A program made the translations under genes and the position numbers. This document shows, piece after piece, positions 15,789 to 21,782 of a DNA stretch of 25,978 nucleotides (position 1 is its first letter; every line of letters starts with the position of its first letter). The notes under the pieces are model-generated. The model worked only from the letters and a program-made list of their open reading frames with translations. It was not told the origin of the DNA and ran no database searches. The stretch is from a virus: the IMG/VR virus record IMGVR_UViG_3300046516_000848, positions 1 through 25,978 of that record. The stretch is one strand, 5' to 3'.

Positions 15789-15811
15789 CCAGCCCTTGCG
15801 GACTGGCCCCC
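15789..15811 (-). terminator. Hairpin after the leftward 25-aa peptide gene
   Basis: GGCCAG and CTGGCC (around 15787-15808) form a 6-bp stem around a 10-nt loop. Read leftward it is followed by TTCTCCTTT. It is a modest intrinsic terminator for the leftward early operon, just after the stop of the 25-aa peptide gene. Confidence 0.5.
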
Positions 15812-15818
15812 TCCCGGT

Positions 15819-15896
15819 TTACCGATAGATCGTCAGCTTGACGCGCACGCCCAGCAGACCCACTATCAGGACCAGGAGTTTCCGATGTCTCAGCAT
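15819..15896 (-). CDS. 25-aa basic hydrophobic peptide, related to the peptide at 25013
   Basis: Leftward ORF from ATG at 15896 to TAA at 15819. An AAAGGAGA ribosome binding site lies about 6 nt upstream, which is among the best in the window. The peptide has HRKL at residues 4-7, a Leu/Val/Ile-rich middle (8-16), then VRVK at 17-20 and an ending in YR. Placed without gaps over the 23-aa peptide at 25013 it is identical at 11 of 23 places (M1, H4, R5, K6, L7, I11, L15, V17, R18, V19, K20). It is the last gene of the recombination operon and is followed by a hairpin. Function unknown; a short cationic membrane-active peptide is possible. Confidence 0.6.
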   Translation of the reverse strand: MLRHRKLLVLIVGLLGVRVKLTIYR

Positions 15897-15916
15897 CGGA
15901 CTCTCCTTTCGCAGAG

Positions 15917-15957
15917 TGCCGGCTTGGGGCCAATCCCGCAGCCGGCATTTTGCTTTT
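15917..15957 (+). terminator. Possible rightward terminator before the recT-like gene end
   Basis: TGCCGGC (15917-15923) and GCCGGCA (15941-15947) form a 7-bp stem with a 17-nt loop, followed by TTTTGCTTTT. On the plus strand this could end transcripts from the holin-like gene. On the minus strand the same hairpin lies between the RecT-like stop and the 25-aa peptide gene. Confidence 0.5.
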
Positions 15958-15960
15958 AGG

Positions 15961-17016
15961 CTATGTCGGCACCTTCTGCCACTGCTCAGCGATGATGCGC
16001 TCCATCTCGTCGAGGTCGGCCGGCGACAGCACGGCGCGCGCTTCTTCTAGATTGCGCTCGTTGGCGCCGAGCAGGTCGGCGAGTTCGTTCGAGCTGGTGC
16101 AGCGCTTCACCTTCGTCCCTAACAGCGCGATTGCCCAGGTGCGCCAATCCCGCTTGCCGCCCTTCATCGGCGGCGCGATCTCAAGTCCTGCGCGTGGTGT
16201 ATCAACCGGCGGCGGCGGCTCGGCCGGGGCGAGGTGCTCCGGTGGCGCGCCCTCCTCCTCCATTGCCGGCAACCCGAACGGGTCGTCTGCTGCGCGGGCG
16301 GCGGCCTGGAACTCAGCCATGTGCTGCCGGATGCCGTCGCGCTCGGGCGCCGACAGGCCAGCCCAGAACTCGCGGAACAACGTCGTGCCGCCGGCCGCTA
16401 CCTCGCGCGCCTCGGCGAGTATGTCGCGCTGCTGAGGCGGCTCGGCGTCGGCCGCGAATTGGTCGAGGTCAGCAGCAGCGTCAGAAGCGCTGGCGGCCTG
16501 CGATATGGCGGGCATGTCGCGCACTTCCTCGGGCACGTAAAAGCCGCTCGTCGCACTCGGGCAGACGGTGCGGACACCCTCGCTGACACAGCGGCTCCGC
16601 AGCATCTGCCGCGGGTATTTCTTCCACATATCCTTGCCGGCGAGTCCGGCCTTATTGGCGCGGCCGATATCCCACAGGATGCGGATGGTGCCTCCTTGCG
16701 GGTGCGAAAAGGTGGCGTCTGCCACATCGTCCGAGAGTGTGTGCCATTCGACTTTGCCGCCGGCATGCAGAAAGTCTCGCATCATCGCTTCAGCGGTTTT
16801 GGCGGGCTTGCCCTGGATGATGGAATAGTCCCGCGCCGCTTCGGCCGGATGGCGGCCCTCGGCCTGCGCGATTGCCATCAGCACAAGGGCTTGCTCGCGC
16901 GTCTGGATGCCGAACATGCGGCTGCGGGCAACCGCATCGGCGAGCTTTTCGATGTCGCCGAGAGAGTGAGCGGCACCCGGCCGCGCTGGCAGGGTCACAA
17001 CTTCATTCTGCGGCAT
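15961..17016 (-). CDS. recT-like: RecT-like single-strand annealing protein
   Basis: A 351-aa protein. Residues 20-165 follow the RecT plan: EKLADAVARSRMFGIQTREQ near 23-42, ALVLMAIAQAEGRHPAEAA, SIIQGKPAKTAEAMM (65-79), then GGKVEWH, WDIGRANKAGLAGKDMWKKY (115-134), and PRQMLRSRCVSEGVRTVCP with SGFYVPEEV at 157-165. The AGL...MWKKYPRQML...R block is typical of this family. The C-terminal half is acidic and low complexity, with a last helical segment that is probably a tail for partner binding. It pairs with the exonuclease just upstream to form a Red-like recombination system. ATG at 17016 is chosen because GAGGA lies 8 nt upstream; the MMM start at 17037 has none. Confidence 0.75.
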   Translation of the reverse strand: MPQNEVVTLPARPGAAHSLGDIEKLADAVARSRMFGIQTREQALVLMAIAQAEGRHPAEAARDYSIIQGKPAKTAEAMMRDFLHAGGKVEWHTLSDDVADATFSHPQGGTIRILWDIGRANKAGLAGKDMWKKYPRQMLRSRCVSEGVRTVCPSATSGFYVPEEVRDMPAISQAASASDAAADLDQFAADAEPPQQRDILAEAREVAAGGTTLFREFWAGLSAPERDGIRQHMAEFQAAARAADDPFGLPAMEEEGAPPEHLAPAEPPPPVDTPRAGLEIAPPMKGGKRDWRTWAIALLGTKVKRCTSSNELADLLGANERNLEEARAVLSPADLDEMERIIAEQWQKVPT

Positions 17017-17176
17017 CGGGGGATTCCTCATCATCAAAGTCGGCGAGTTCGCGCAGCGTCGTCATGTCTTCGTCGCTGATCGGCAGGACGTGAAAGAACA
17101 GCTCGGGGCAGCGCTCGGCGAGCAGGATCAGATCGCGGGCGGCATCGCGCAGTCTGGCTCGCTCAGTGGGTGGCAT
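17003..17176 (-). CDS. 57-aa acidic protein between exonuclease and RecT-like genes
   Basis: A short ORF overlapping both neighbours: its start lies inside the exonuclease end and its stop inside the RecT-like start region. Residues 5-35 are helical (RARLRDAARDLILLAERCPE), and the last 20 are very acidic (ELADFDDEESPDAAE). ATG at 17176 is preferred; 17188 is a second option, four codons upstream. The overlapping arrangement implies coupled translation. An accessory or inhibitor role for the recombinase pair is possible, but nothing direct supports it. Confidence 0.5.
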   Translation of the reverse strand: MPPTERARLRDAARDLILLAERCPELFFHVLPISDEDMTTLRELADFDDEESPDAAE

Positions 17177-18101
17177 TGGGCGTCTCATCGTTCGCGGCGC
17201 GCACTCGGAGCACGCGGATATCGCGGGCCGGGATGATGGTTTCGCGGCGGTGTTGCGTCGCGAACGAGATGTCCCAGCCGGGTAGCCACGCTCGCGAGGC
17301 GCGGCCAATCCGGTTCTTGATTTCGTAGTCGATCTCTTTCAGCCGTCGCTCGGCATCGCTCGTTGTGGCCTTCAAGGCGGCGCGCTCGTCGAGCAGGCCG
17401 GGGAGGGCGTTGTCGGCGGAAAGGTCTACCCAACTTCCGTCGTCGAAGTCGGCGGCAAGCTCGGAGGCGCCGGCTGCGGTGCCGGGGAGTTCGCCCGCAT
17501 CGAACTCCTGCCACCACTTGGTGGCGGCGACGAGAATGCGCGTCTCGGCCTCGGGGTGGCGCGGGACGGCGAAGTAATGCACCGGGTAGCTGTCGCTCAT
17601 CACCATGATGACGAGCCACGCCCAGGCGCATTCGCAGACGACTGCTTCGGTGAGGGTCTGGATGATGTAGGGCAGCGGCGCCCTGCCCTGCCAGCGCTCC
17701 CAAACGCGCGGCGCGGCGGTCTTTATCTGGATGATGCCGCGACCCGGCTCCTTCGGCAGCGTGCTCGTCGCAAAGTAGTCTGGCGTGCAGCCGATGCGCA
17801 GCGCCGGGATGCGGTGGTAGGTCGTCGCCTTGCTGAGCGTCCACTCGGGCCGTTCCTCCGCGACGGCGGCGGCGACGGCGGCCTCGAAGATGCGGCCCCG
17901 GCGCATTGCGCCGTTATCCGGTGGCGTGCCGCTGCCGGCTGACGTCGTGGCCCGCATGATGTCGGCGAGCTGCTCGCGCGTCAGATACGGGTGCAGGTTC
18001 CAGAGCGCCGGGATGCGCGATGCGGTCAGGTCTTCGCGGCGCCAGTCGAGCCATGCTCCGGTCGACTCGATCTCGCGCACCTCGCGGGCTGGCTCGCTCA
18101 T
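17163..18101 (-). CDS. YqaJ/lambda-exonuclease-like recombination nuclease
   Basis: A 312-aa protein. The PD-(D/E)xK core runs from about residue 28: ASRIPALWNLHPYLTREQLA, then MRRGRIFEAAVAAAVAEE (66-83, with E73), CTPDYF (D108) and GIIQIKTA (122-129). In the last motif Q125 stands in the place of the usual Glu and K127 is the catalytic Lys. YIIQTLTEAVVCECAWAW (145-162) supplies the usual Gln helix. The rest (about 195-312) is a C-terminal extension with a coiled coil. The enzyme would degrade 5' ends to give 3' tails for the RecT-like protein. GAGGG lies about 10 nt before ATG 18101, and the upstream gene overlaps as ATGA. The long upstream open frame to 18353 belongs to overlapped genes. 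Confidence 0.8.
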   Translation of the reverse strand: MSEPAREVREIESTGAWLDWRREDLTASRIPALWNLHPYLTREQLADIMRATTSAGSGTPPDNGAMRRGRIFEAAVAAAVAEERPEWTLSKATTYHRIPALRIGCTPDYFATSTLPKEPGRGIIQIKTAAPRVWERWQGRAPLPYIIQTLTEAVVCECAWAWLVIMVMSDSYPVHYFAVPRHPEAETRILVAATKWWQEFDAGELPGTAAGASELAADFDDGSWVDLSADNALPGLLDERAALKATTSDAERRLKEIDYEIKNRIGRASRAWLPGWDISFATQHRRETIIPARDIRVLRVRAANDETPNATH

Positions 18102-18268
18102 GGCAAGTTGCCCTCGATCGCGTCGGCCTCGCGCTCCAGCCGCCGCGCCATCTCGATCAACAGCGCATCGGTGCCGTGCCCGCCGTTGGTCGGGATCGTG
18201 GCGGCAGCGCGGCACACCGCCGCCCGCGCTCGCAATGCTTGCACCATGCGCTCGGCGTCGGGCGTCAT
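18098..18268 (-). CDS. 56-aa helical protein upstream of the exonuclease
   Basis: Leftward ORF with ATGA overlap to the previous gene at 18265-18268 and to the exonuclease start at 18098-18101. The sequence is Ala/Arg-rich and mainly helical: AERMVQALRARAAVCRAAAT at about 5-24, then IEMARRLEREADAIEGNLP near the end. It is well embedded in the coupled operon, which is the main support. Function is not known. Small proteins of this kind in recombination modules may be adaptors, but this is only a guess. Confidence 0.5.
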   Translation of the reverse strand: MTPDAERMVQALRARAAVCRAAATIPTNGGHGTDALLIEMARRLEREADAIEGNLP

Positions 18269-18507
18269 CGCGCCGTGCCGGGCATGCGGACCATATTGCG
18301 CATGTCGTATCCCAGCTTTTCCAGCTGGCCCAAAAACAGCATACAGGCGCCATGTTCGGCGGCGCGCACGTCGCAGAGGCCGCCGGTCGGGTGCTGCACC
18401 GTCATTTTGTAATGGTGCGCCGGCTCTTTAGCGGGGGTTTCAACCACCGACACGACCCCACCTTGCATGCGAGCCACCTGCCCGGTCGTCAAGCGCACTT
18501 CGTCCAT
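18265..18507 (-). CDS. 80-aa hypothetical early protein
   Basis: ATG at 18507 sits 5 nt after the stop of the upstream gene's last codons (stop at 18512-18514). A G-rich site (GGGGGGAA) lies about 8 nt before it. An in-frame ATG at 18549 inside the upstream gene is less likely. The protein has a beta-like N-terminus (MDEVRLTTGQVARMQGGVVS), a HHYKMTVQHP segment and then CDVRAAEHGACMLFLGQLEKL in parts, with two Cys residues. I do not recognise the family. It overlaps the 56-aa gene by ATGA. Confidence 0.5.
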   Translation of the reverse strand: MDEVRLTTGQVARMQGGVVSVVETPAKEPAHHYKMTVQHPTGGLCDVRAAEHGACMLFLGQLEKLGYDMRNMVRMPGTAR

Positions 18508-18511
18508 CACG

Positions 18512-18751
18512 TCATTCCCCCCAATATTTGCTGCCGTCTCGGCCGACATCGACTGAACCGCAGCGCTTCAGTCGTAGAGCCCTGATCGCCGCGGGGTCCG
18601 TCAGCCCGTCGTCGTACCAGATGGAAAAACAAGCCAGGCAAATCCGTGCCTGCCCGTGCCACATCGAGCCCCGCAGGTAGGACGACGGCACGCCGCAGCA
18701 ATCGCACGCCTCCAGCGGCATCAGCTCGGGCGGAGCGTCGAGATGATCCAT
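18512..18751 (-). CDS. 79-aa small zinc-ribbon-like protein
   Basis: Starts with ATG at 18751, overlapping the previous stop (ATGA). It has CDCC at about 17-20 and CLAC near 41-44, so two C-x-x-C-like pairs about 20 residues apart that could bind zinc. The text around them is GVPSSYLRGSMWHGQARI. The C-terminus (DDGLTDPAAIRALRLKRCGS) is helical. Such proteins often contact DNA or RNA or another protein. No family name is claimed. The next gene starts 5 nt after its stop. Confidence 0.55.
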   Translation of the reverse strand: MDHLDAPPELMPLEACDCCGVPSSYLRGSMWHGQARICLACFSIWYDDGLTDPAAIRALRLKRCGSVDVGRDGSKYWGE

Positions 18752-19194
18752 CACGACTCCCCCTCTTTGGTGAGCAGCACCAATCCACTTTTTGAAAGCC
18801 CGGCTTTCCGCCAACCAGCGCGCTGGAAGCAGTACCCCGGATTGGTTGACCTGATTTTTTTAGGATGGACGTAAGTATATAAACGGTTCGGACCCCATTG
18901 CGTAAAAGCAGCGGCTTCGGCTTCAAGGATGATCTCACTTGAACGCCGCCGGCTTTCATTACGGAAGATCGCGCAGTTGTAGCCGGTCTGATTGTCCATC
19001 CGCATTTCGTCGAGAGGCCACATCCAAACAAACAGGACATCCCCAGCAGTATCGCGAAGGACCAGCTTGCGGCCGGCGTAGCAGAATTGCCGGGCGCCGA
19101 CCGTGCGCCGGCTGTAATGACGGTCCGCGAGCGCCGCCATTTCGGGGTCAAAATGAGTGGTTTTGACCAATCCGTCCCACAGCGGAAGCATCAT
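18751..19194 (-). CDS. GNAT/Mom-like protein of the early operon
   Basis: A 147-aa protein. Conserved-looking blocks are DRHYSRRTVGARQFCYAGR (about 24-42), KLVLRDTAGDVLFVWMWP (43-60), GYNCAIFRNES (71-81), SSEIILEAEAAAFTQWG (85-101), and YTYVHPKKIRSTNPGYCF (106-123), followed by AGWRKAGLSKSGL. The final F-x-x-x-G-W-x-x-x-G pattern and the alternating strands fit a GNAT fold. I recall related phage proteins, and phage Mu's DNA-modifying protein Mom is also a GNAT-like protein; a link to base modification is possible but unproved. The start at 19194 (MMLP) overlaps the 24-aa peptide stop as ATGA; the long upstream reading frame is not used. Confidence 0.6.
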   Translation of the reverse strand: MMLPLWDGLVKTTHFDPEMAALADRHYSRRTVGARQFCYAGRKLVLRDTAGDVLFVWMWPLDEMRMDNQTGYNCAIFRNESRRRSSEIILEAEAAAFTQWGPNRLYTYVHPKKIRSTNPGYCFQRAGWRKAGLSKSGLVLLTKEGES

Positions 19195-19265
19195 ATCGCC
19201 AGCGCCCACGCGAGGCCGACCAGCAGCACGCCGAGCAGGAACGCCTCGATGCGCGACCCGGTCAT
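19191..19265 (-). CDS. 24-aa single-span membrane peptide
   Basis: Leftward ATG at 19265 overlaps the upstream stop (ATGA at 19262-19265), and its TGA overlaps the next ATG (19191-19194). The peptide is short and hydrophobic: after MTGSRIEA come FLLGVLLVGLAWALAI. It is at the lower limit of what can be called a gene. The double ATGA linkage in a chain of coupled genes and the uninterrupted membrane-like sequence are the reasons to accept it. Function unknown. Confidence 0.5.
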   Translation of the reverse strand: MTGSRIEAFLLGVLLVGLAWALAI

Positions 19266-19633
19266 CGCCGCGTTCCGCAATTAAAGCCCTCGATGCAGTC
19301 CCAGCCGGGCGCGAACGCATTGCCGCGCTCGCAGCGCATGCCGGCCGGCGGGTCGTCGGCCAGCCAGCGGCCGGCGGCGATGGCATCGACCGCGGCGCGG
19401 CAGGTTTCGGCAGAGGTGGCGGGGATGCGCTCCTGGCGCTCGGCACCCCACGACAGCAGCAGGATGTGCGCGTCGAAGGCGAGGGCGGCGAGCAGGAATA
19501 GGGTGGGACAGTGCCCCGAAAAGACCCGCAGTTTCCCTAGAGGCGCATTAGCTGGGTGGGACTGCGCAGGGCGCTGATTTGCCTTGAAAATTGCAGTTCT
19601 GCCGGGGTCGCCACCCTCTTGCCGGTCTACCAT
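19262..19633 (-). CDS. Small secreted/membrane-like protein with an atypical N-terminus
   Basis: A 123-aa reading starting at ATG 19633, four nt after the GIY-YIG stop. Residues 1-45 look unlike the rest (GGDPGRTAIFKANQRPAQSH and so on), whereas residues 46-123 begin with a signal-like hydrophobic segment (LFLLAALAFDAHILLLSW), then a soluble part with RIPATSAETCRAAVDAIAAG and a Cys-containing end (RCERGNAF, WDCIEGFNCGTRR). I suspect that the native start once lay near residue 45, and that the upstream DNA is unrelated. Two GGGTGGGAC repeats lie inside this unusual part. No alternative ATG/GTG/TTG start was found in frame between. Confidence 0.45.
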   Translation of the reverse strand: MVDRQEGGDPGRTAIFKANQRPAQSHPANAPLGKLRVFSGHCPTLFLLAALAFDAHILLLSWGAERQERIPATSAETCRAAVDAIAAGRWLADDPPAGMRCERGNAFAPGWDCIEGFNCGTRR

Positions 19634-19686
19634 GATTTCAATGCTTTAACGTAGGGTGGGACTCGGTTTCGACGATGGGTGGGACT
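19501..19686. repeat. Four copies of GGGTGGGAC(T/A), possible attP arm sites
   Basis: GGGTGGGACA lies at 19501-19510 and GGGTGGGACT at 19554-19563, 19654-19663 and 19677-19686. All are in the same orientation, with start-to-start steps of 53, 100 and 23 bp. They lie just downstream of the integrase-GIY-YIG pair, where arm-type integrase sites would be expected. The two right copies code for the GIY-YIG C-terminus, so they are not non-coding. No host tRNA-like core site is visible nearby. Confidence 0.6.
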
Positions 19687-20129
19687 CTGAATGTTCCAAG
19701 AGTGTTCTGATCCGGCCTGATTGCCGCGATCAGGGTACGCTCTAAAACGAACCGATCCCTCCCTGGCGCATGGATGTAATAGGCCCGATCGAACTGTCGT
19801 CCGTTGGTTCGATGCGCCGTGACGCGAGTGGCCATGTCTTCGCTTGTCCCGATGTAGACCACGCGGTTGCCGAGGAGCAGCAGATAGACGCCGGCCGCTG
19901 ATTTGCGCGCCCGGCGTCTCTCAATCGCAATCTTGGTTTTCTCCTTGGCGCCGAATGGCGGCAAGGCTACGGGGCTGTCCGAGGCGTCGCCCAACCGCGC
20001 AAACGCGGCAAGATAAGCGCGCTGGAAATCCGCCGTTCCCGGCGCCGGCAGGCGAATGCGTGTTCCGCGTCGCCGGAAATAATGCACAACCTTGCCGTGC
20101 CGGGTTTTGATGCTTTGAACGTACTTCAC
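19638..20129 (-). CDS. GIY-YIG endonuclease-like protein with an integrase N-terminal module
   Basis: A 163-aa protein beginning at GTG 20129, which overlaps the integrase stop (GTGA). Residues 3-42 closely follow the N-terminus of the adjacent integrase: RHGKV at 10-14, HYFRRRG at 16-22, RIRLP at 24-28, and F35...AY38-39...AA41-42. Residues 79-142 are a complete GIY-YIG core: GVY at 80-82, YIG at 92-94, R102, E130 in LERTLIAAIRP and N142. All usual catalytic positions are present. The natural reading is a nuclease aimed at integrase arm-type DNA sites. It could also be a homing-like gene that borrowed a targeting module. The last 20 residues include two copies of the 10-bp repeat at the DNA level. 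Confidence 0.85.
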   Translation of the reverse strand: MKYVQSIKTRHGKVVHYFRRRGTRIRLPAPGTADFQRAYLAAFARLGDASDSPVALPPFGAKEKTKIAIERRRARKSAAGVYLLLLGNRVVYIGTSEDMATRVTAHRTNGRQFDRAYYIHAPGRDRFVLERTLIAAIRPDQNTLGTFRVPPIVETESHPTLKH

Positions 20130-21202
20130 GCCTCGTCCTTCCCGACCACCCGCAACGGCGTTTTTACCGGCAGGTCGATCTGCGCATAGGCCGCCGCGGC
20201 GAGTTGCTCCTGCGCCACGGCGCGGGTGTAGACGCGGATCAGAGCGAGGCTGTCGTGCCCGGTGATGGCGGCGATCTGGTGCTCCGAGCAGCCCGCTTCG
20301 GCGAGGCGGCGGCACTGCGCCTTGCGCAAGCCGTGCGCGCTGCAATGCGGTAGCCCCGCCTCGTTGCAGCACTCGCGGAACCAGTTGCCGAAACCGGCCG
20401 GGCTGAACGGCGCCCCGGCTCCCGTGACCAGATAGCTCAGATGCCCGGTCTGGGTCGCCGCCAGGACCGCCGCCAGTTCCGAGTGCAATGGGATCAGCAG
20501 CGTCTTGGCGGTGGTGCGCTCGGTCTTCTGCGGCCGCAGCGTGATGGTGCGCCCGGTGACGTGCTGCGGGCCGAGGCGCACGATGTCGCTGCGACGCTGC
20601 GCGGTATAGAGCAAGAGCGCCAGCGCCAAGCGCGCCTTCGAGCCGACCGGATGGTGCGCCTCGTATTGCGCGATCTCGCCCTCGGTCCAGCTATGAAACC
20701 CGGTCGAGGTCTTCGCCTTGGCGCGCTTGATACTGTCGGTCGGGTCTTCCGCCAGGAGCTCGACCTCGACGGCGAACGCCATCAGACCGCGCAGGGTCTT
20801 CAGCCAGTTATGCGCGGCATAAGGCTTCATCTTGCCGAGCATTACCGCGATATGCTTGCGCTCGAGGCCGGCCAGGGGCTTGTCGCCGTGCTCGCTGCGC
20901 AACCGCTCGAGGATCGCCCGGCGCATCGCCTGGGTCGACGGCGCCAGCCCGTGCACAAAGCTGTTGTGCTGGTAATAGGCGGCGATGGCGCCCGCCACGG
21001 TGCCGTCGGGCGAGCGTTTCCGGCCGAGTTTCGGCGGCGCAATCACATGCGCCGCCTTGGCCGCGTGATAGGCTTCGAGGAAGGCCGGAGAACCGGGGTC
21101 ATCGGGGAGTCGGATCTTCGCCCGGCCGGGCCGGCGGTAATAGTAGCGCACCCGGCCGTGCCGGCTCTTGTCGGCAACGACGTGCGGGAATTTAAGGTTC
21201 AT
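20126..21202 (-). CDS. int: Tyrosine integrase
   Basis: A 358-aa tyrosine recombinase with all active-site residues: R203 (AQRRSD), K226 (LRPQKTER), H290 and R293 (SAHGLRK), H316 (ITGHDSL) and Y325 (RVYTRA). Residues 1-50 form an N-terminal arm-type module (RHGRV, YYYRR, IRLP), and 65-165 are the core-binding helices. Length is typical. It catalyses site-specific integration and excision. ATG at 21202 overlaps the stop of the small upstream gene (ATGA), and its own stop overlaps the GIY-YIG start. It is driven by the promoter at 21397-21426. No separate excisionase is recognised, though the 63-aa upstream protein is a candidate. Confidence 0.95.
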   Translation of the reverse strand: MNLKFPHVVADKSRHGRVRYYYRRPGRAKIRLPDDPGSPAFLEAYHAAKAAHVIAPPKLGRKRSPDGTVAGAIAAYYQHNSFVHGLAPSTQAMRRAILERLRSEHGDKPLAGLERKHIAVMLGKMKPYAAHNWLKTLRGLMAFAVEVELLAEDPTDSIKRAKAKTSTGFHSWTEGEIAQYEAHHPVGSKARLALALLLYTAQRRSDIVRLGPQHVTGRTITLRPQKTERTTAKTLLIPLHSELAAVLAATQTGHLSYLVTGAGAPFSPAGFGNWFRECCNEAGLPHCSAHGLRKAQCRRLAEAGCSEHQIAAITGHDSLALIRVYTRAVAQEQLAAAAYAQIDLPVKTPLRVVGKDEA

Positions 21203-21390
21203 CGGGTCAGGACTTCATCCCAAGGGTTGGCAGGCGTGGCCGGCGGCGGGTCGGCTGGTGCGCCGATCTCGACTTCGATGTCGCCGTCGTGCGAAATTTT
21301 GACCCGCCGCACCGGATGCCCGGCGGCCTCGACCGCCTTGACCGCGGCGGTGACATCGCGTTGGCGGAATTTTGAGGGGGCGCGCGACAT
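21199..21390 (-). CDS. 63-aa pre-integrase protein, possible recombination-direction factor
   Basis: First gene of the leftward operon. ATG at 21390 lies only 6 nt after the -10 hexamer, and there is no ribosome binding site, so its mRNA is probably leaderless. Residues 8-25 (FRQRDVTAAVKAVEAAGH) form a helix, followed by a strand pair with VRRVKISHDGDIEVEIG (27-43), then a Pro-rich tail. Small proteins of this shape commonly precede integrases in rhizobial prophages. Its role is not certain; it might be an excisionase-like factor, but it has no clear winged helix. Stop overlaps the integrase start. Confidence 0.65.
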   Translation of the reverse strand: MSRAPSKFRQRDVTAAVKAVEAAGHPVRRVKISHDGDIEVEIGAPADPPPATPANPWDEVLTR

Positions 21391-21396
21391 GGCCGT

Positions 21397-21426
21397 ACAA
21401 TAGCGGGTAATTTTTCACGGTTGCAA
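21397..21426 (-). promoter_or_regulatory. Promoter of the integration/recombination operon
   Basis: On the minus strand there is TTGCAA (21421-21426), an 18-bp spacer and TATTGT (21397-21402). The start codon of the 63-aa gene begins 6 nt downstream of the -10, so transcription probably starts at or beside the ATG (leaderless). The spacer contains the operator at 21405-21420, so a bound repressor would block the promoter. Confidence 0.75.
21405..21420 (+). promoter_or_regulatory. Operator copy 1 (GGGTAATTTTTCACGG)
   Basis: This 16-bp copy shares the GGGnAnTTTTTCmCGG pattern with copies at 21462, 22189 and 22243. It fills almost the whole spacer between -35 and -10 of the leftward promoter. 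Repression by the nearby XRE-like protein is inferred. Confidence 0.7.
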
Positions 21427-21458
21427 GCCTGCCTTGCGTTTTTTTTCATGCGGCGCGG

Positions 21459-21488
21459 TTGCGGAAGTTTTTCCCGAGCCGTTAGAGT
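21459..21488 (+). promoter_or_regulatory. Rightward promoter for the 76-aa gene
   Basis: TTGCGG (21459-21464), an 18-bp spacer and TAGAGT (21483-21488) are spaced as in the two other promoters of this region. Transcription would leave a leader of about 55-60 nt with a strong AGGAGG ribosome binding site before 21552. The -10 is weaker than that of the leftward promoter. Confidence 0.55.
21462..21477 (+). promoter_or_regulatory. Operator copy 2 (CGGAAGTTTTTCCCGA)
   Basis: Second copy of the T-tract motif, 57 bp from copy 1 and in the same orientation. It covers the end of the -35 and most of the spacer of the 21459-21488 promoter. It agrees with copy 3 (22189) at most places. Confidence 0.6.
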
Positions 21489-21551
21489 GCCAAAGGGAAT
21501 CAATTAGCCGACCGTGAGTCGGGCAAACCAGCCGAGCAGGAGGCAAGACGC

Positions 21552-21782
21552 ATGTCTGGCATCCCGCGCGAGCCAACCCTCGCGTTGTCATTGGTATCGA
21601 TCGAACAGGTCAACGTGGCGACCGTACACCGCGGCAGACCCTATCTCGCCGTGGTGGCAGGACGCCGCGAATTAACGCTGATCCGGTGGGATAGCAGCAG
21701 TTGGCACGACGGCGAGCTGATCGTTACACCGCTGGCTTTGTTTTTCGAGGCGCTGCCGCCTTCGTCCGACGTTTTGCCGTAG
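21552..21782 (+). CDS. 76-aa hypothetical protein beside the repressor
   Basis: Has one of the best ribosome binding sites in the window (AGCAGGAGG, about 9 nt before ATG). It is mostly beta-rich, with ALSLVSIEQVNVATV near 11-25 and RRELTLIRWDSSSWHDGELI at 38-57. No family is recognised. It runs convergently into the XRE-like gene, with a 59-bp tail overlap on the opposite strand. Its promoter seems under the same operator family, so it could be a lysogeny-related modulator. This is inference. Confidence 0.65.
   Translation: MSGIPREPTLALSLVSIEQVNVATVHRGRPYLAVVAGRRELTLIRWDSSSWHDGELIVTPLALFFEALPPSSDVLP

Noticed and set aside
18507-19151. 214-aa leftward ORF overlapping the Cys-rich and GNAT-like genes
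   Set aside because: It is the alternative frame of two better-supported coupled genes.
19501-19686. CRISPR-like array from the four short repeats
   Set aside because: Repeats are only 10 bp, spacing is irregular (53, 100, 23 bp), and no cas gene is present.
21434-21455. T-rich run GCGTTTTTTTTCATGCGG as an operator or terminator
   Set aside because: It resembles the motif only in the T tract, and no stable stem precedes it.
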